A stretch of DNA of 64,000 nucleotides from Muribaculaceae bacterium (GTDB lineage Bacteria; Bacteroidota; Bacteroidia; Bacteroidales; Muribaculaceae). Positions 61,507 to 64,000 of this stretch are shown here, piece by piece. A program made the translations under genes and the position numbers. The first letter of the stretch is position 1. The number at the start of each line of letters is the position of its first letter. The stretch is taken from assembly GCA_017399915.1 (NCBI GenBank), contig JAFQAS010000065.1:1-64000 (forward strand), in the 5' to 3' direction. The notes under the pieces are model-generated. The model searched no databases, was not told the origin of the DNA, and worked only from the letters and a program-made list of their open reading frames with translations.

Positions 61507-61950
61507 ATGGACAACGTAAAAGTAAAAATCATAAATAAATCATCTAACCCACTTCCCTCTTATAGCACTTCATCATCGGCAGGAATGGACCTCCGTGCCA
61601 ACCTCTCTGAGCCGGTCACACTCAAACCGCTTGAACGTGCATTAATACCCACCGGCATTTACATTCAATTGCCACAAGGATATGAGTGTCAAATTCGCCC
61701 TCGCAGTGGATTAGCTCTTAAACATGGCATCTCGCTCGTAAACACTCCGGGCACAATCGACGCTGACTATCGCGGTGAGATAGGCGTGATTTTAATCAAC
61801 CTTTCAAATGAGCCTTTCGTGGTAAATCACGGCGAACGTATCTGCCAAATGGTGGTTACCAACTACTCTTCGGTAAACTGGTGCGAAGTGGAATCGCTCG
61901 AAGATAGTGAACGTGGAGCAGGTGGTTTTGGTCACACTGGTGTAAACTAA
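61507..61950 (+). CDS. dut: dUTP diphosphatase
   Basis: A 147-residue trimeric dUTPase that splits dUTP to dUMP and pyrophosphate, keeping uracil out of DNA. All five motifs are seen: [46 protein letters not shown] and [10 protein letters not shown]. It is at the head of a dut-TPR-DUF4292 run, with 24 bases before the next gene, an order I recall in Bacteroides. Confidence 0.97.
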   Translation: MDNVKVKIINKSSNPLPSYSTSSSAGMDLRANLSEPVTLKPLERALIPTGIYIQLPQGYECQIRPRSGLALKHGISLVNTPGTIDADYRGEIGVILINLSNEPFVVNHGERICQMVVTNYSSVNWCEVESLEDSERGAGGFGHTGVN

Positions 61951-61974
61951 TATTCTAATTTTGATTCTATAATT

Positions 61975-63729
61975 GTGAATTTAAAAAGAAACAACTTCAC
62001 TATAATAGCAATACTTTTATTTGTATTGCTAATTCCCTCATTTGGCAATGCTGCCGAAAATTGGGACGAAGCTGCCGCCAAAAGGAAAGCTAATTACATT
62101 TATCTTGAAGCGGCTATTCAAAAGGCGACCGAGAAAAGTAGCATATACCAAGACCTAATATCTTACACCTACCGTCTTGACCCATCAAATCTTGAGGTAG
62201 GTCATGAAAAAGGCTTATTGGATATGGTTACCGCATTTGATTCTTCTCAAGTAGAGAAAGGATATAAACTAATGGAAAAATATTTCAATAGCAATCCTCA
62301 AAGCCTTGAAGCAAACTTCTTATTTGGCAGCGCCACCGAAAAATTAAGATCTACCGACGAAACGATAAAAGTGTGGGAAACTATACATTCACGTTTCCCT
62401 AACGAAACCGATGCAAAAATACAATATGCAGTAGCCTTGTCGATGGGAGATTCAGCTCAAATGCGAAAAGCTATTGAACAATACAATGAGGTTGAAAAAA
62501 TCACCGGCATAACACAGCCCCTCAGCAAGCACAAAGCGATTATATACTCTAAGCTTAACGACACAATCAACATAATTGCCGAAACCGATAAATTATTGCA
62601 ATCCGACCCTCAAAATGCATCAAACATCAACCTAATCGGGAATATATATTTAGTCCTTTTAAATGATTCGGTTAAAGCTCTTGATTACTTCGACAAAGCA
62701 TACTCTATCGACCCAACATCGGCCGAGGTTATCACTTCGCGTTTAGCATATTTCATTGATCAAGCCGATGGAACTCCTCTTTTCAATGAATTGGCTCATG
62801 TCGTTGAGAATGAAGATGTAGATTTTAATCTAAAAACCAAAATCATCGGCCAGTTCTATTCAAAAGCGATTAGCGACAATGACTCTACAGCTATCCCCCT
62901 ATTTGAGAAATTATATTCGCAATTACCTATCACTCACCCCAATGAGCCAAATGCATACCTTGCATATGCAGCCTATTTTGTTTCTCAAAAAGACTATAAA
63001 AATGCAGCTATCCAGCTACATGAGGGATTAGAAATTGACCCCGACAATGCTGAATTAATGTATCAACTCATCAATGCTTGTGCGTTTTCAAATGACAAAT
63101 CGGTTGTCGATTACGCCGTAAATATGGCCACTCAAAAATATCCCAACAACTCTTCTCTCAACTTCATATCGGGGGTTGCATATTCCGTTGTAAACGAACC
63201 TGACTCTGCTATCAAATACCTACGCTTAGTTGTTGATTCTCCCGACTCTCCCAACCCCAGTTTAACAGCATCGGCTTATACCTCTCTTGGCGACACTTAT
63301 GTTTCAATAGAGCAATATGACAGTGCTTATTATTACTACGAAAAAGCGATTGAGCTCACACCCGACAACATCAACACAATCAACAATTATGCTTATTTCC
63401 TTGCCATCAACAAAAGTGATTTGGACAAAGCGGAGGCGATGAGCCGGTATGTGATTGAGAACGAGCCCGAAAATGCAACATATATCGACACATATGCATG
63501 GATTAAATTCTTACAAATAGATTATATTGCCGCCCATTATTGGATTGATAAAGCATTAGCTGCCGGTGGATATAACACATCTGAAATATTGCATCATGCC
63601 GGCGACATCTATTTTATGTGTGGCGATCTCGAAGAGGCTATTCGATTTTGGAATGCCGCATTAGAGCTCGAACCTGAGAATGAATTATTGAAAAAGAAAA
63701 TCAAACATCAAACATTCTTCTACAAATAA
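61975..63729 (+). CDS. tetratricopeptide repeat protein
   Basis: A 584-residue protein with a signal peptide (cut near GNAAE) and about twelve TPR-type helical pairs across its length, such as AAIQLHEGLEIDPDNAELMY, DSAYYYYEKAIELTPDN and LEEAIRFWNAALELEPEN. It starts with GTG at 61975. It is 24 bases after dut and 9 bases before the DUF4292-like lipoprotein. TPR proteins of this kind serve as protein-protein scaffolds in the periplasm; an envelope assembly role is inferred. Confidence 0.9.
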   Translation: MNLKRNNFTIIAILLFVLLIPSFGNAAENWDEAAAKRKANYIYLEAAIQKATEKSSIYQDLISYTYRLDPSNLEVGHEKGLLDMVTAFDSSQVEKGYKLMEKYFNSNPQSLEANFLFGSATEKLRSTDETIKVWETIHSRFPNETDAKIQYAVALSMGDSAQMRKAIEQYNEVEKITGITQPLSKHKAIIYSKLNDTINIIAETDKLLQSDPQNASNINLIGNIYLVLLNDSVKALDYFDKAYSIDPTSAEVITSRLAYFIDQADGTPLFNELAHVVENEDVDFNLKTKIIGQFYSKAISDNDSTAIPLFEKLYSQLPITHPNEPNAYLAYAAYFVSQKDYKNAAIQLHEGLEIDPDNAELMYQLINACAFSNDKSVVDYAVNMATQKYPNNSSLNFISGVAYSVVNEPDSAIKYLRLVVDSPDSPNPSLTASAYTSLGDTYVSIEQYDSAYYYYEKAIELTPDNINTINNYAYFLAINKSDLDKAEAMSRYVIENEPENATYIDTYAWIKFLQIDYIAAHYWIDKALAAGGYNTSEILHHAGDIYFMCGDLEEAIRFWNAALELEPENELLKKKIKHQTFFYK

Positions 63730-63738
63730 ACCTCAAGA

Positions 63739-64000
63739 ATGAAACAAATATATATCATAATTTGCCTTTGTGCGGTAGTAGCAATGAGTAGTTGTAGGTC
63801 TTCAAAATCTGCAACTACCACTCCTTCTACAACCTCATCGTCGAATGTCAACATCGAAGAAATTCACTCTAATATAATGCTTTCTTCCAAACTTGACAGC
63901 GTGGGTGCATTATACCACTCATGGAATGATGTTGAACTTCCTGTTGACTTGGAATTAATAAGTCCTAATGAATTTTCCGTTTCAGGACGCGCCACTATGG
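63739..64000 (+). CDS. DUF4292-like lipoprotein, 3' end cut by the window
   Basis: The first 87 codons of a lipoprotein gene that continues beyond the window. The start MKQIYIIICLCAVVAMSSC has the lipobox Cys19. A Ser/Thr linker follows, then WNDVELPVDLELISPNEFSVSGRATM, which is the beginning of a DUF4292 domain, a Bacteroidetes family that may fold like LolB/lipoprotein carriers. It is 9 bases after the TPR gene, so the two are in one operon. Confidence 0.8.
   Translation, partial: MKQIYIIICLCAVVAMSSCRSSKSATTTPSTTSSSNVNIEEIHSNIMLSSKLDSVGALYHSWNDVELPVDLELISPNEFSVSGRATM

Noticed and set aside
1-64000. tRNA, rRNA, phage or insertion-sequence genes
   Set aside because: I looked for T-loop-like GGTTCAAATCC strings, long conserved RNA blocks and transposase motifs on both strands and saw none.

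Overview
The window looks like a chromosomal segment of a Bacteroidales gut-type bacterium, possibly Muribaculaceae or a relative. The evidence is moderate to low GC content, promoters with the Bacteroidetes -7 box TAnnTTTG rather than TATAAT, weak Shine-Dalgarno sequences, type IX secretion (T9SS) C-terminal sorting tails, and Bacteroidetes gene pairs such as DUF4492-cydAB, DUF6452-DUF6048 and dut-TPR-DUF4292. I saw no rRNA, tRNA, phage, insertion sequence or CRISPR array.

Layout. 0.4-6 kb: a UDG-like protein and the SbcCD nuclease. 6-9.4 kb: a small winged-helix protein and the cytochrome bd oxidase operon. 9.4-11 kb: a frameshifted flavodoxin-type reductase, a GNAT acetyltransferase and a Rieske-like lipoprotein. 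11-13.6 kb: a pyrE-argH operon on the minus strand. 13.8-18.3 kb: a His/Gly/Pro/Asn repeat secreted protein and a large T9SS glycosyl-hydrolase-like protein. 18.5-22.7 kb: an S41 protease, coaD and parE. 22.7-23.3 kb: a repeat-rich gene-free island. 23.4-27.4 kb: a radical SAM protein and three glycosyltransferases. 27.4-33.7 kb: a redoxin-like lipoprotein, argB, prfB with its programmed +1 frameshift, argE, and an acyl-CoA synthetase. 33.8-36.0 kb: an AAA/DUF4143 ATPase with repeats in front of it and a small HTH protein.

36.3-42.1 kb is the most interesting region. Four peptides carry a Tat signal (SRR-D/E-FFKK) followed by a tail with cysteine at every fourth residue. They precede a radical SAM/SPASM enzyme, a second SPASM-like protein without the radical SAM cysteines, a 92-residue accessory protein, and tatA and tatC, all tightly packed. 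Three of the four precursors have their own promoter with a shared upstream element at fixed spacing from the -7 box; the last one is a perfect 12-bp inverted repeat. The simplest reading is a ribosomally made, post-translationally modified Cys-rich peptide system: precursors are matured in the cytoplasm and exported, already folded or crosslinked, by a co-encoded Tat translocase.

42.3-53.7 kb holds housekeeping and envelope genes: pnp, a second T9SS glycosyl-hydrolase-like protein, rpiB, a YqaE-type mini membrane protein, DUF4199, a glycosyltransferase, a nitroreductase, DUF6452, DUF6048 and an SDR. 53.9-60.4 kb holds large T9SS secreted proteins, one of them split by a single-base frameshift. 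60.5-64 kb holds an SDR, dut, a TPR protein and the start of a DUF4292-like lipoprotein cut by the window edge.

Most genes sit in short operons bounded by good hairpin terminators. Two frameshifts fall in homopolymer runs (A8 near 9.43 kb and T4 near 54.97 kb), so assembly error must be excluded before calling either gene broken.
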